A stretch of 64,000 nucleotides of DNA from Nageia nagi (taxonomy: Eukaryota > Pinophyta). Location of the stretch: NCBI GenBank assembly GCA_050084985.1, contig JBITNC010000001.1:82274001-82338000 (forward strand), in the 5' to 3' direction. Positions 47,107-59,689 of the stretch are shown here, in pieces. Position 1 is the stretch's first letter, and each line of letters starts with the position of its first letter. A program made the position numbers and the translations under genes. Below the pieces are notes generated by a model that worked only from the letters and a program-made list of their open reading frames with translations, searched no databases and was not told the DNA's origin.

Positions 47107-49258
47107 TTAATTGATGTTGCAAAGCTTTCTAGGTATATTTGGTTGTATAAGACCATCATATGTTTGATTATTGGGAATATCAGCTTGCCTTCCTTGTGCC
47201 CTTTGGGCTCTTGTAGTTATGCTTACCATAGCAATAAAGGTAGAAGCATCTTGAAACCCTTTATGTGTTACTTGATTTTGGTGTATTTGTGATGCTATGG
47301 TATTTGCTTGATGTTGAGGAAGAGGGTTCTGATATATTCCTAGATTTTGATTAGGTATAGTCAATGGGTTGTCTACCTGTAATCTTCCTTGATTAATCAA
47401 ATCTTGAACCTTGTGTTGTAATGTTCTACATTTTCCTATAGTATGGCCCTTTTGGTGATGATACTAGGAATAATCATTCTCATTATACCATTTGCTATCT
47501 CTTGCATTTGGCCTTTCAGACCATATTTTAGGCAATATAATCATTTGATGGTCCATTAATTGTTTTCAAAATATCATAGAGAGATACAGTCAAAGGAGTA
47601 AACTTTCTAGGGGGTGGCTTAGGATTTCTTTTTTCATTTAATAGAGTGGGTATATTTTATAGAAGGTTTGGTTCTCCATATTTAAGATAATAAAATTTAT
47701 TAGCAAGCATTGGTTTTATTACTTGTTCTACTTGATTTCTATTTCTAACATAAGGATCTTTCTTTTTACCCTTTAGTTCTCCATCTTGAATTTTAATCTT
47801 TTTGATTACAATAACTTGAGAAATTACTTCCTGAAATGTCTTATGTTGTTGAATCAATAAGGTACAAGCAATGGATCATAGACAACTTTGAATAAACATT
47901 TTCACTAATTTTTCTTATGGTAGAGTATAAGGCATGCTTGTTAAAATTATCCTCCATCTTAAAATAAAGTCTGTAACTATCTCATCTTGAAACTGTTGTA
48001 ACCTTATGAGATCAATTATAGAGGTTTTATCTTTAATATTTATCCTAAAATGTTCTAAAAATAAGGTAGCCAATTTTGCATACATTGTGATGTTATGTTC
48101 AGTTAAGTTATTGTACCAATCCATTACTTGTCCAGCAAGTGTCATGGGAAAGATACGTAACATCAAAAAATCATTGTTGGAAATTACATAACTTGAGTAT
48201 TTAAAATGCCTTAGATGTTCTTTAGATTCCTCCTTTCCTTTTAAAGATTAAATTTTTGGAATCTCAAATTTGAAAGGGATATATTTCTTAGGAACACTAG
48301 GGTGTATGGGCTCATTACAAATTATTTTGTAAGAGACTTTATGCTTGTTTTATTGGCATAACATTTTATCAATCTCTTTCAACCTTTCATCAAATTCATT
48401 AGTTGGTTGTGTGGGAATGATAGGATTTTTATTATTCCTATTACTTTCCCTTTATTTGTTTGTTGAAAATGATTGATAACTACTTTCGTATGATGTTTTA
48501 TCACCATAATAAGTTTCATTATATGGTGGAGTAGGTGGAGGTGGTTGATTTGGAGGCAACTGTCATTTCCCATTTTGATATAAAGGTGTAAGAGTATGAT
48601 TTCTTTGAACTTCATGTCTATACCAATTCAAAGGGGTATCGAAGCTTGTTGTTTCTCATGTAATACCTCCCTTTTCTTAGGTAAATGAATATTTTGATTT
48701 TTATAATTTTTGACCTTGAGGAGACAAGGATCTTGCTTTAGATGGTAATTTCTTATTATATACTATTTTCTAATTATGTCTATTCTAATTTTGAGTTGGA
48801 ACATGTTGTTTGTTAGGTTGCCCTAGAGATGTTTTACCTTGATATGCATGAAACATGGGTTGTGTTTGAAAACATGGATTTTTCCCTAATCTTTTAAGTT
48901 GATTTAGTTTCTATATATCTAGATTGTATAAAATAATTTTTTGATCATTCTAAAGTTATTTTTGATTTTGATTTGATCTGGACATGTACAATGGTATCTC
49001 TCCTACCTTATACCTTAACGGATCAAGATTTCTCCTATGTTTTTGTTCAGGAATCCTGAGACTAGTTCTTGGGGTAGTATATGTAGTACTAGGATTTGCA
49101 TAACTTGTAATGGAAGAAGCATAACTAGTCCTAGGGGTAGGTGTATTAATTTTTAAAATATGATAAGCATCATTATACACCCTAGCATGGCTTCTTGATT
49201 CAAGAGTGTGAGTAGCCGTATGTATCAAAATCCTATCATTGAGTTCATTCATCCTCAT
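47107..49258 (-). pseudogene. Gypsy gag relic
   Basis: In order on the minus strand: an N-terminal piece 48956-49258 (MRMNELNDRILIHTATHTLE and a Ser/Thr/Pro/Tyr-rich linker), the capsid-type piece 47915-48166 (MTLAGQVMDWYNNL, LFLEHFRINIKDK, LIRLQQFQDEIVTDFI), then about 47480-47390 YHHQKGHTIGKCRTLQHKVQ with DLINQG, the Tat-type zinc motif in which the first Cys has been lost, and a linker 47107-47400. Stops separate the pieces. Confidence 0.75.
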
Positions 49259-51416
49259 AGAGATAATGGAAGGTGTATAATAATCTCATCTTATATAAGA
49301 TTGGATAAGATGTCCATTTGGAAGTTAATGCATAATGCAATCAATTTCAATTTAAAAGGACCCTTTTGTAAAATGACATAAGTCAAATACATTCATGATG
49401 GAGTAGTAGTCTTTGAGATGACTTCTTCCTCATTACCTATTGGTGTTTCTTCTACTAGATCAGTTAAATCTAATAGAAGGCAATGAGCATGAGAGGAATG
49501 AGGAATCCTTAACTATGTTAAATGTTATCTTACTTAACTTAAGGTATCCTTTATTTCTCAAGGAGTTCCTCTCCTCGATATTTCTCTACTAGATTTATGA
49601 GACCTATGACTAGGTTGTTCCTCTTGGTAGATTTTGTCATATGGCTCTTGTTGTTGATGAGCCATTTGAGAATGAGTATTAACCATTCTCTTTTGTTAGC
49701 TAAGACCTTGTACTTTTTTAGTTTTGTTTCTAGTTTTTGCTAAATAAGAAATAAAAGAAAACATACATCATTCATAGTAATTAAATTTTTATTTTGATTT
49801 TATATTATCGAGAAAATAAATGAATGCACAAACAACCTATTTATAAACTCACTTTTTTGTTGTGATTATCTTATCTAATTTTGTTAATAAATTGAATTAA
49901 TTTTTCTTTAGTGAGTGATGTGAATCATTAATTTTATTCTTGTTAATTTTCCTAGTTTTATTTTTTCTAGTCAGATGTTTAAACATGGGTAAGCTGGAAT
50001 CCTATAGGTAAGCTATGGTTAAGTATCCGCTTAGTACTTAAGGTGGTCCCTTTAGTGCAATGGGGCTCAAGGAATACCTTTAAAGACTATCTTGATAGTA
50101 GAATCCAAGCATAGTCTCCTTATTTATAGTCACCCAGCAAAAAGTGATGACTTTTATCCTAGAACCTAATATTAATCTCTAGGTTTGCCCTTATGGCTTA
50201 TGGTGTAGTTAGTGAGTACATAAGAAATATAGAATCAATGATTGATCATCACCTCCAACTCATTCATGTTTATTTTAAAGGGTATCATGCATATTAAAAA
50301 TGAAAGAACTCATGATAACTACACCCAACCAAACATACACATCCTTTGATTATATTTCATTTAATGTGAAGGAAATAATATTTTAATTAGTGAGTCTTGA
50401 TCTAACCCACGAGGGTCATTACCATTTTAGTGTGATTCTTTAACCAAAGTTTAATGAAATTCATTCACTCCTTCTAAGTGCAAAAGTAATTAAGTGAAGT
50501 TCATTTACCACTTCTTACTATTCTTATCTACCTTTGACCTCCTTTTGAAGAGGTAAAATAAGGTATAGAAGAAAGTATTAAGTGAAAGTAAATTACCTTA
50601 ATAAGGTTCCTTAACTCCTCTTCAAGTCACAATCCTTCGACCTCCTTTCAAAGTGGTAAGGTAAATAGGAAGAGTTTTAATGTGAGATAAATTTCCTTAG
50701 ATTAGGTTCTTTAACTCCTCTTCGAGTCACAATCCTTAGACCTCCTTTTGGAGTGGTAAGGCAAATAGGAAGAGTCTTAATGTGAAGGAAAAATACCCAA
50801 CCTAATAAATTAAGTAATTTATTATGTTTGAATTTTCCTTAATCTTGGTAAATTAACCTTATGTTCATTCCACTTTTAAATGAAAGTTAATTACTCCTTC
50901 TAAGTGCAAAAGTAACATAGTGAAAGTTCATTATCAATTTTAGTGATGAAAGTTGAGAGAAAGGAAAAAATGGTTCATTTAATCCTTTCCTATTGCATCC
51001 ATTCTGATCACCTAACATCACCTTTTGACATAAAGGGAGAGCATAAGTGGGTGTAAGGGAAAGTTGAAACTTATACCTTCTATCTCAAGTTGATGGTATT
51101 TTCACACTTTCACACAAAGTCACTGGTGATCTAGTATAAATTGCTAGCATTTCAAACAAATCGCTAGCATTCCCATATAAATTGCTAGTGTTACAATACA
51201 AATTCGTAGCATTCCAATACAAATTACTGGCACTTGATACCAATCACCAATGATCACATATATAGAAAACACAAAATAATAAACATAAAATAGTAAAATA
51301 TTTAGTGACGATTTCGTAAATATAGAAGATAAAAATGAAATGTGAATAGAAAGAAATACCCCCTATGCCTCATTTTCAATGTAGCCTGTGTGAGGGCCCT
51401 CCTTCTAGTGCTAGAA
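49259..51416 (-). other. Gypsy leader with internal repeats
   Basis: No coding domain. A ~106-bp unit (CTCCTCTTC-AGTCACAATCCTT, GGTAAGG-AAATAGGAAGAGT) is repeated at about 50525-50800. A 20-22-bp unit (AAATTGCTAGCATTCC-like) is repeated about five times at 51136-51240. Next to the LTR the minus strand reads TTCTAGCACTAGAAGGAGGG; no primer binding site starting TGG is visible, so it is degraded or unusual. Confidence 0.55.
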
Positions 51417-52252
51417 TGTTTACCCAAAAAATAACCTTGGAAGCAAACAAAATAAGATATGTTACAACTAAAAAAGCTCTTTATTTATATCTGGTATAAA
51501 CCTCAATTTTAATTACAGATTTGCCCTGCATGGAGGGCTTGAGTACAATGAATGATATGGGCCTCTTAGAGGCCTTTTTTGCCACTATCTGCAAGCTTTA
51601 AGTAATATTTTGAAAACTATAAATGGAAGAGAGTAATGTTGGTTACTTCTTTTTTGTTGGTTTCTTGGCTCTTCTTTACTCAAATCAGTTGTTGTTCCTG
51701 TAAATCTTGCACATACATAAATAAATAACACATCAAAATATACCTTCTCATACTATGAAATCAGAATAGATAAACATAAATGAACACATAAATAGATAAA
51801 ATAGTAAATGTAATATACTTGAAACTTTGGATGTAGTTCAACATCATAAGGTGGCATTCAATCTTGGACCATTTTCTCTTTGAGGGAGGTTTTATTTATA
51901 GATTTTTAAGGTGGTTAAAGTTGCCATTTTGGAAGCAAGTATGAGATAAAAAATCTCATCCAGTCTCATCATAGGTTTTATCCTTGTAGGGAAGGTGAAG
52001 GATCAAAGATGACTCATCCTTGATCCACATGTTTATTTCCTTAGGTGTCTTGATTTTTTTATTTTTCTTTTGATTTTTCTACTTGCAAGGTTGCTGGTGA
52101 TATCTCATCGAGTTTCAATGATCATGATAGATCATCGATGATCATACTTGATCACCAGTGATTCACAAGTTTCTAGCAAACTTTGTTATTTGCTTAAATT
52201 TTTATCCCCTTCTTTCATTTATCAAAAGAGGGGTCATTTTTGGGTGTCTACA
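51417..52252 (-). repeat. 5' LTR of the gypsy element
   Basis: 836 bp, TATA box on the minus strand at plus 51893-51900. Contains GATCATCGATGATCAT at about 52133-52148. Differs from the partner LTR at roughly a tenth of positions with a net length change of one base. Confidence 0.92.
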
Positions 52253-52257
52253 CTTCC

Positions 52258-53405
52258 ATATTTTGCATACATATATTAGGGATTTTTTTCAAAAATCCTT
52301 TTTGTATGTATCACGTAATCATTGTAGACCATGAAACTATATTTACATCATGCATCTTGTCAAATAATTCCTGAACCTTAAGTATTCCTTCACATTTTGC
52401 GTACATGTATTGATTTTTTTTCAAAAACCAATTCTGCATATTATCAAATAATTCTTAGTGCTTTTGTATTCTTTCACATTTTGCATACATGTCTTTTAAG
52501 GCATTCAAAACCTAAACATTCAAATTATAAGCACCATGTAAAGACTTCTACACACCTAATTTAGGTTTTATGGGTATTTTAGTAGTGAGGTTTGAAACTC
52601 CTTCATGATAACAAAGCTACCTATTGATATTGAATTAGATTGGTATGACCAATTAAAATAATATCATTAGGTAGCTTATGTAAAGGAGGAAGATAAGATA
52701 TCCTTATGGAGATAGTAATGCTTCATTGGTTGAAGCAGATTAAGTGGTTATTGAAATAACATCTTCAAATTTATTATTGCATTAATAGTGTGGTGCACAA
52801 AAAGGCCTACTACTCATTGATTGTTGATGAGGAACTTATTGCTAACATGAGGTTGATTCATCATTATTAACTAGACCTGCATGGTTGCATGCAAGTAGAA
52901 CACATACAAAGGTTATACTATTAGGGTTAGTTCCCCATTGCTTCATCTATCAAAGAGTTCAAGGAAATTCTTGCTATAGCCATGAATTACATACCCTCCA
53001 ATAATTATATTCTATAAAATGTTATCTGCATTATGCATCTTGTCAAATAATTCCCATGCCTTATGTATTATCAAATAATTCGATGCAAAATATATTTTCA
53101 ACAACTCTTTGACAAATTTCATACCTTATTCAAGGGCTCCGATGGTGGCACATGCTGGAAAAATGTTGGAAAAGGTTGCAGGTTTGGATTTACATTTGAT
53201 AGTTGCATTTGTTTAGAAGTATCTAGATCCATTTATGAAAATTTATTTTTTTCATATCTTATGATCATTGCATTCCATGAAATTGTATTTACATCATGCA
53301 TCTTGTTTAACAATTCTTGGGCTTTGTATACTTTTCTACATTTTGCACACATGCCTATCATGGCATTCACAACCACAATATTCAATTTACAAGAACCAAG
53401 TATAC
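52258..53405 (-). pseudogene. PPR-gene fragments right of the gypsy insertion
   Basis: Continues the unit broken at 33451. The word TTTTGCATACATG recurs (52262, 52397, 52480, 53336) with CATGCATCTTGTCAAA (minus: FDKMHD-like) and GGCATTCAAAACCTAAACAT. A more complex piece at 52610-52980 includes minus-strand YGYSKNFLELFDR-like fragments. All frames are broken. The plus frame 53063-53473 is a shadow. Confidence 0.55.
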
Positions 53406-53409
53406 ATAT

Positions 53410-53853
53410 TCAAACACTTAAGTTAGGTTTTATGGTTATTTTAGAAATGATGTTCAAATCTCTCTTGCGATAGCTTGCATGACCAAGAAGGTCAATAATG
53501 CATGTATAATGATTCATCCTAGGAATAATGCAATAAGATTCACTCATGTTATTAAAATATTTACAACCATCATCCACTAAACCTACATGTAGAACATATA
53601 CATAGGTTATGTTATTAGGGTTGGTTCCCAAGTCTTCATCTATCAAGATTTTGAGGGCATCCTTGATGTATCCATGCATTGTATATTCTCCAATCATTTC
53701 ATTCCATGAAATTATGTTTGCATCATGCATTTTGTCAAATAATTCTTGTTCCTTATGTATTTTTCCACATTTTGCATACATGTCTATTAGGTTAGTCACA
53801 ACCATAATATTTGATGCAAAACCATTCTCAATTACTCTTTGATGAATGTCCAT
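53410..53853 (-). pseudogene. PPR protein fragment, longest open piece of the array
   Basis: 147 open residues with PLS-type PPR structure: MDIHQRVIENGFASNIMVVT, NLIDMYAKCGKIHKEQELFD, KMHDANIISWNEMIGEYTMH, then VGLVDDGCKYFNNMSESYCI, and NHYTCIIDLLGHASY, ending KITIKPNLSV. These match the last P, L and S repeats before the E region of organelle RNA-editing PPR proteins. No targeting peptide, E or DYW domain is attached, and the expected Ala-Gly-Leu-Val region has lost flanking residues. A gene fragment inside a repeated unit, not a gene. Confidence 0.7.
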
Positions 53854-54065
53854 ACCTTCTTATAGGGCTCCCATGATGGCATATGCTGGAAGAATACTAG
53901 AAAAGGTTATAGAGTTTGGCTTTACATATGATATTTGCATTTTATTAAAAGTATTTAGATCCATTTCATAAAACCCATTTTATACATATATTATGATCAT
54001 TGCATTCCATAAAATTGTATATCATCATGCATCTTGTTAAACAATTCTTGAGCTTTGTGTATTCT

Positions 54066-54628
54066 TCAATATTTTGCATACATGCCTATCAGGGCATTCA
54101 CAACCATAATATTTGATTTATAAGTACCAATTAGACATATCCAAATATCTAATTCAAGTTGTATGGGTATTTTTTTAGTGAAGCTCAAATATCCTTCATG
54201 ATAACTTGCATGACCAAGAAGTCCAACAATGCATGTATGATAATTCATTCTAGAAATAATGCAATAAGAGTCACTCATGCTATTAATGTATTTAAAACCA
54301 TCATCCACTGGACTTGCATGGATGCATGCAAGTAGAAAGCATACAAAGATTATGCTATTATGGTTAGTTCCTAAGTGCTTCATCTATCAAAGAGTTTAAG
54401 GGAATCCTTGTTGTAGCCATGAATTGCATATCCTCCAATCATTAAATTCCATGAAACTGTGATTGCATCACGCATAGTATCAAACACTTTTTGGGCCTTG
54501 TATATTGTTCCACATTTTGCATACATGTTTATCAAGGTAGTCACAACCATAATATTTAATGCAAAACCATTTTCAACTACTCTTTGAAAAATGCCCATAC
54601 CTTTTTCTAGGGCTCCCATGGTGCACAT
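54066..54628 (-). pseudogene. PPR fragment unit with aberrant junction
   Basis: Two overlapping open pieces in different frames. 54380-54628 has MGIFQRVVENGFALNIMVVT, LINMYAKCGTIYKAQKVFDT and SWNLMIGGYAIHGYNKDSLK. 54066-54383 has SPVDDGFKYINSMSDSYCII, YHTCIVGLLGHASY and LDIWICLIGTYKSN followed at once by IMVVNALIGMYAKY. In true PPR proteins the WxxLLGACR motif leads into the E domain; here it leads back to a PPR helix, marking a chimeric repeat unit. Confidence 0.7.
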
Positions 54629-54639
54629 GCTGGAAGAAT

Positions 54640-55577
54640 GTTGGAAAAGGTTATAGAGTTTGGCTTCACATTTGATAATTGTATCTACTTAAAAGTCTCT
54701 AAAATCATTTCAAAAAACCCATTTTGTGCATATCTTATGATAATTGCATTCCATGAAAATATATTTTCATCATGCATCTTGTTTAACAATTCTTAGGCTC
54801 TGTGTATTATTCCACATTTTGCACACATTCCTATTATGAAATTGACAACCATAACATTTTATTTACAAGAACCAAGTAGACATATCCAAACTCTTAACAC
54901 TAGACCAAAAATTGCCTTTAGCAATGGACAATTTGAAATAAAATAATAAAAGGCCTACACATGAACCTTGCACATACTATTTCATTTCCAAGGGGTAGAC
55001 CTAGGATTGTCATGATACTTGAGAGTACAGAATACAAAGAGGAGAGGAGAGGGAGGAGAGGCTTAACAATAGACCATGAAACTATATTTACGTCATGCAT
55101 CTTATCAAAAACTTTTTAGGCTAGTGTATCCTTCTATATTTTGTGTACATGTCTTAGGGCTTTTTTTTTAAAACCCATTTTTCATCTTGTGAAATGATTT
55201 TTGGGAAAGAGTTATAGAGTTGGATTTATATATGATAATTACATATTCTTAAAAGTCTCTAGAGCCATTTTAGAAAACCCATTTAATGCATATCTTATGA
55301 TCATTGCATTCTATGAAACTGTATTTACATCATGCATCTTGTTTAACAATTATTAGGCTTTGTATATTCTTTCATATTTTGCATACATTCCTATCAGGGA
55401 ATTGACAACAACAACATTCAATTTACAAGCACTAAGTAGACATATCCAAACACCCAATTCAGGTTTTATGGGTTTTTTAGTAGTGAAGTTTGAAGCTTCC
55501 TTGCAATAGCTTGTATGACCAAGAAGGTCAATAATGCATGTATAGTGATTCAACATAAATAATGTAATAAGAGTCAC
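54640..55577 (-). pseudogene. PPR fragments with GA-rich spacer (copy 2 of 3)
   Basis: 55353-55577 reads MLNHYTCIIDLLGHTSYCKE, LGVWICLLSACKLN, then VVVVNSLIGMYAKYERIYKA, the same aberrant junction as the neighbouring unit. The spacer 54895-55060 matches 32255-32535. Fragments of YAKCG-like helices lie near 54815, 55130 and 55370. Confidence 0.65.
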
Positions 55578-56760
55578 TCATGTCTATTAGGGAAGTCACA
55601 ACCATAATATTCTATGCAAAATCATTTTCAACTACTCTTTGATGGATGTTTATACCTTCCTCTAAGGATCGCATGGTGGTACATGCTGGAAGAATGTTGG
55701 AAAGAGTTACAAAGTTTGGCTTTGCATATGATAATTGCATATGCTTAAAAGTATATAGAGTCATTTTAGAAAATCCATTTTGTATGTAATAACCATAATA
55801 TTATATGCAAAACCATTTTCAACTACTCTTTGATGGATGTTTATACCTTCCTCTAAGGATCGCATGGTGGCACATGCTGGAAGAATGTTGGAAAGAGTTA
55901 CAAAGTTTGGCTTTGCATATGATAATTACATATGCTTAAAAGTATATAGAGTCATTTTAGAAAATCCATTTTGTACATATCTTATGATCATTACATTCCA
56001 TAAACTTGTATTTGCATCATGCATATTTTTTAACAATTATTGGACTTTGTGTATTCTTCTACATTTTGCATACATGCCTATTAGGGAATCCAAAGTCATA
56101 ACTTTTGATTTACAAGAACCAAGTAGACATATCCACACACCCAAAATTGGATGAAAATAGACCTATGGTGATGACCAATTTGAAACAAAATTAAAAAAAC
56201 ATGTGCGAGAACCTTACATAGGCTATTTCATTTTTGAGGGCTAGACCTGGGATTATCATGGCATTTGAGAGGAGAGGAGAGGAGCCAAAGAGGAGAGGAG
56301 AGGAGAGGATAGGAGGAGAGGAAGGAGAGGGAGGAGAGGATAGGAGGAGAGGAAGGAGAGGGAGGAGAGGATAGGAGGAGAGGAAGGAGAGGGAGGAGAG
56401 GCTTGAAAAAAGACCATAAAATTATGTTTGCATCATGCATTTTGTGCATATATTGTGATCATTGTATTCTTTGAAACTATATCTACATCATGTATCTTGT
56501 TAAATAATTATTGGGCTTTGTGTATTCTTCCATATTTTGCATACATGCCTATTAGGGAATTCAAAACCATAATATTCAATTTAAAAACACCAAGTAAACA
56601 AATCCATACACCCAATTTAGGTTTTATGGGTATTTTAGCAATGATGTTTGAAGCTCTCTCACAATAGCTTGAATGATCACGAATGTCAACAATGCATGTA
56701 TAATGATTCATCTCAGGAATAATGCAATAAGAGTCTCATATCAAAGAGTTTAAGCCTCAT
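55578..56760 (-). pseudogene. PPR fragments, recent local duplication and GA tract (copy 3 of 3)
   Basis: A ~180-bp segment is duplicated nearly exactly (55605-55785 and 55797-55977; both contain TTTATACCTTCCTCTAAGGA and GGAAAGAGTTACAAAGTTTG). 56145-56405 repeats the spacer with a 140-bp (GGAGAGGA)n tract. 56508-56711 reads NHYTCIVDIRDHSSY, LGVWICLLGVFKLN, IMVLNSLIGMYAKYGRIHKA, the aberrant PPR junction again. The Pro/Ser-rich frame 56228-56449 is the translated purine tract. Confidence 0.65.
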
Positions 56761-56769
56761 GATTCAATA

Positions 56770-59240
56770 TGTTATGATGTGTTGCTTGAGTTTCAAGATG
56801 ATAAGACTCCAAATTTGTTAGGTAAATATAGATGTAACACATGAAAAAAAATTATAGGAAGAGGTTATGGAGACATTATATTTACTCTACAGTTTTTAGG
56901 TCCTATTTTTGGACATGAAGATTATGCTCTATAGTTTCAATTATGCTCAAATAATTCATATATGGTCTAGTTTCAATGTAAGATGCAACACATTGGGAAC
57001 CACATATTTTTTATGTGTTTGGCTAGGTATTCAAAGCACGTTTTTGCTAACTTACCACTTATGGATTGGTATAATTGCATCATTTTAGAACATAATATGG
57101 ATGAGCTTAACTTATCACTTATAGTCTAATCGTACAAGCATGAAAAATATAGTTTGTCACATTTTGACATGTTTGTTATAACAGTCACATCAGCTTTTAG
57201 GTCCCATTTTTTAACATGAATATTATGTTATATTGTTTTACTTATGCTCAAATGATTCAAATATGGTCTATAGTTTCAACATAATATGCAACACTTAGGA
57301 ACCATTATTTTGGGACATATTTTTATCAATTTATCACTCTTGGATTGATATAAAAATATGCTGCAGAAAATGGGTTTTCATAGAGAATCCCTAAGACTAT
57401 CTAGGGACCATTAAAATTCATTGCCAAAATACTAATAAAACCTCAATTGGGTGTGTGGAAGTTTCTACATGGTCCTTGTAATTTGAATATTTCATGGAAT
57501 ATAATGATTGAAGGATATACAGTATTTCATGGCTACAATAAGGATGCCCTTAAACTCTTGGATAAATGAAGCACATGGGAACCACATATTATTTTTGAGT
57601 TTGACTAAGTATTACAAGCATATTTTGATCTACAATTTCAATTATGTTCAAATGATTCAAAAATGGTCTACATTTTCAACATAATATGCAACACTTGGGA
57701 ACTACATGTTTTTAATTTCTATTTTTGGCTAAGTTTTACAAGCATATTTTTGCCAACTTACCACTTCTAAACTAGTACAGTTACATCATTTCATAACATA
57801 GGGTGGATGAGGCAAACTTATCACTTCTAATATAATCATATAAACATGAAAAATATTGTTTGTCACTTTTTGATAGGCTTTTTACAAGTCATGTCAGCTT
57901 TTGGGCTCCATTTTTTGACATGAAGATTATGCTCTACATTTTTAATTATGGTCAAATGATTTAAATATAGTCTATAGTTTCAAAATAATATGCAACACTT
58001 GGTAACCACATATTTTTCTATGGCATATTTTTGCTAACTCACCACTTTATACTAGTACACAAATATGCTACACAAAATGGGTTTTCACTGAGAAGCACTA
58101 AGACTATCAAGGGGCCATTGAACTTCACCATCGAAATGCTCATAAACCTCAATTAGGTGTGTGGAAGTGTCTACATGGTGCTTTTAATTTGAATGTTTCA
58201 TAGAATGTAATGATTAGAGGATATACAATCCATGGTTACAAAAAGGATGCCCTTAAACTCTTTGATAGATGAAGCACTTGGAAACAACATATTTTTTTAT
58301 GTTTAACTAAGTATTACAAGCATATTTTTGATCCACAGTTTCAATTATGCTCAAATGATTCAAATATAATCTATAGTTTCAACATAAGATGCAACACTTG
58401 GGAACCACATATTTTTTCTATGTTTGACTAAGTATTACAAGCATATTTTTTCCAAATTACTACATCTAAACTAGTACTGTTGTATCATTTCAAAACATAA
58501 GGTGGATAAGGATAACTTATCATTTTTGGTCTAATCATACAAACATGAAAAAGATAGTTGATCACTTTTTGACATCTTTATTACTACAATCACATTAGCT
58601 TTTGGGCCCCATTTTTTTATCATGAAGATTATGCTTTATAATTTCAATTATGCTCAAATGATTCAAATATGGTCCATAGTTTCAATATAAGATGCACCAC
58701 TTGGTAACCATATATTTTTTTGTGTTTGGCTAAGTATTACAAGCATATTTTTGCTAACTTACCACTTCTAGATTGGTACAGTTGCATTATTTTAGAATAT
58801 ATGGTGGATGAGGCCAAATTATAACTTTTGGTTATAGATTTGGACCCTTTTGTTTGATATGAATATTATGCTCTACAATTTCAATTATGCTCAAATGTTT
58901 CAAATATGATCAACAATTTCAACATAAAAAGCAATAATTAGGAACCACATATTTTTTCTATGTTTGACTAAGTATTACAAGCATATTTTTACCAACTTAC
59001 CACTTTTGGATTGGTGCAATTGTATCATTTCAGAGCATAGGGTGAATGAGGCAAATTTATCACTTTTGGTCATGCTTTTGGGCCATGTTTTTGGACATGA
59101 ATATTATACTCTACAATTTCAATTATACTTAAATGATTCAAATATCTACAATTTTAACATAAGATGAAACACTTGGTAACCATATGTATTTTTTGTGTTT
59201 GGCTAAGCATTACAAACATGTTTTTGCTAACTTAGAATTT
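56770..59240. repeat. Higher-order tandem repeat with embedded PPR pieces
   Basis: The motif CAATTATGCTCAAATGATTC + AAATATGGTCTATAGTTTC + AACATAAGATGCAACACTTG recurs near 56938, 57238, 57638, 57943, 58343, 58642, 58877 and 59116. Spacing alternates about 300 and 400 bp, so positions 2-4 and 3-5 are about 705 bp apart. The longer intervals hold plus-strand PPR pieces (57370-57600 with IKPQLGVWKFLHG and SWNIMIEGYTV; 58080-58280). The last units shorten to about 235 bp. Confidence 0.75.
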
Positions 59241-59299
59241 TGCTTCATTTCCTATAGGTAAAAAAACTTGTTACTACTCTTTGTAATTGAACTTAATTA

Positions 59300-59466
59300 T
59301 TTTATATCATGTGTTGGTGCATTTAGATCATTTCATATCATATGTTAGTGCATTTAGATCATTTAATAGCATATGTGTGTGCAATTAGATCATTTCATAT
59401 CATATGTTAATTTATTTAGATCATCTCATATAATATGTTGGTGCATTTAGATCATTTCATATCAAA
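59300..59466. repeat. 31-bp minisatellite
   Basis: About five to six copies of ATCATTTCATATCATATGTT + AGTGCATTTAG, with a few substitutions per copy. Confidence 0.8.
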
Positions 59467-59689
59467 GGATTGGGTCATTATTTATGTGATGATTAGGCAT
59501 TCCTTCAAGGGTTGCTAATCCTTATACTAGAATGAGTAAGGATTGAACTATGACTAGTCAGTTCCATTAGGTCATCCTTCGAGAGCCCATGATCAACACT
59601 ATGATTGAGCATCTACAAAACCTTGTAGTTTGGAAGCATTATGTAAGAATGATTCCAAATTATTATTATTATTTTTAATTAATAACGAT

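Larger units (their letters stand above)
33452..52252 (-). mobile_element. Ty3/gypsy Tat-type retrotransposon, 18,801 bp, minus strand
   Basis: LTRs at 33452-34288 (837 bp) and 51417-52252 (836 bp), both TGTTTACC...TGTCTACA on the plus strand, with 5-bp duplication CTTCC. Coding order on the minus strand is gag, protease, RT, RNase H, a second RNase H and integrase, the dual-RNase H order typical of Tat lineages. The unusual size comes from a ~2.2-kb leader and a ~7.6-kb segment between integrase and the 3' LTR that carries an antisense plant-mobile-domain relic. LTRs differ at roughly one position in ten by eye and coding frames are broken, so it is old. Confidence 0.93.

Noticed and set aside
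33452-52252. Endogenous pararetrovirus as source of the RT/RNase H/protease genes
   Set aside because: Paired LTRs, a 5-bp target duplication, an integrase and a second RNase H identify a Tat-type gypsy retrotransposon. No movement protein or virus-type coat gene was seen.
56228-56449. Pro/Ser/Leu-rich protein frame
   Set aside because: It is the translation of the purine-rich tract on the opposite strand.
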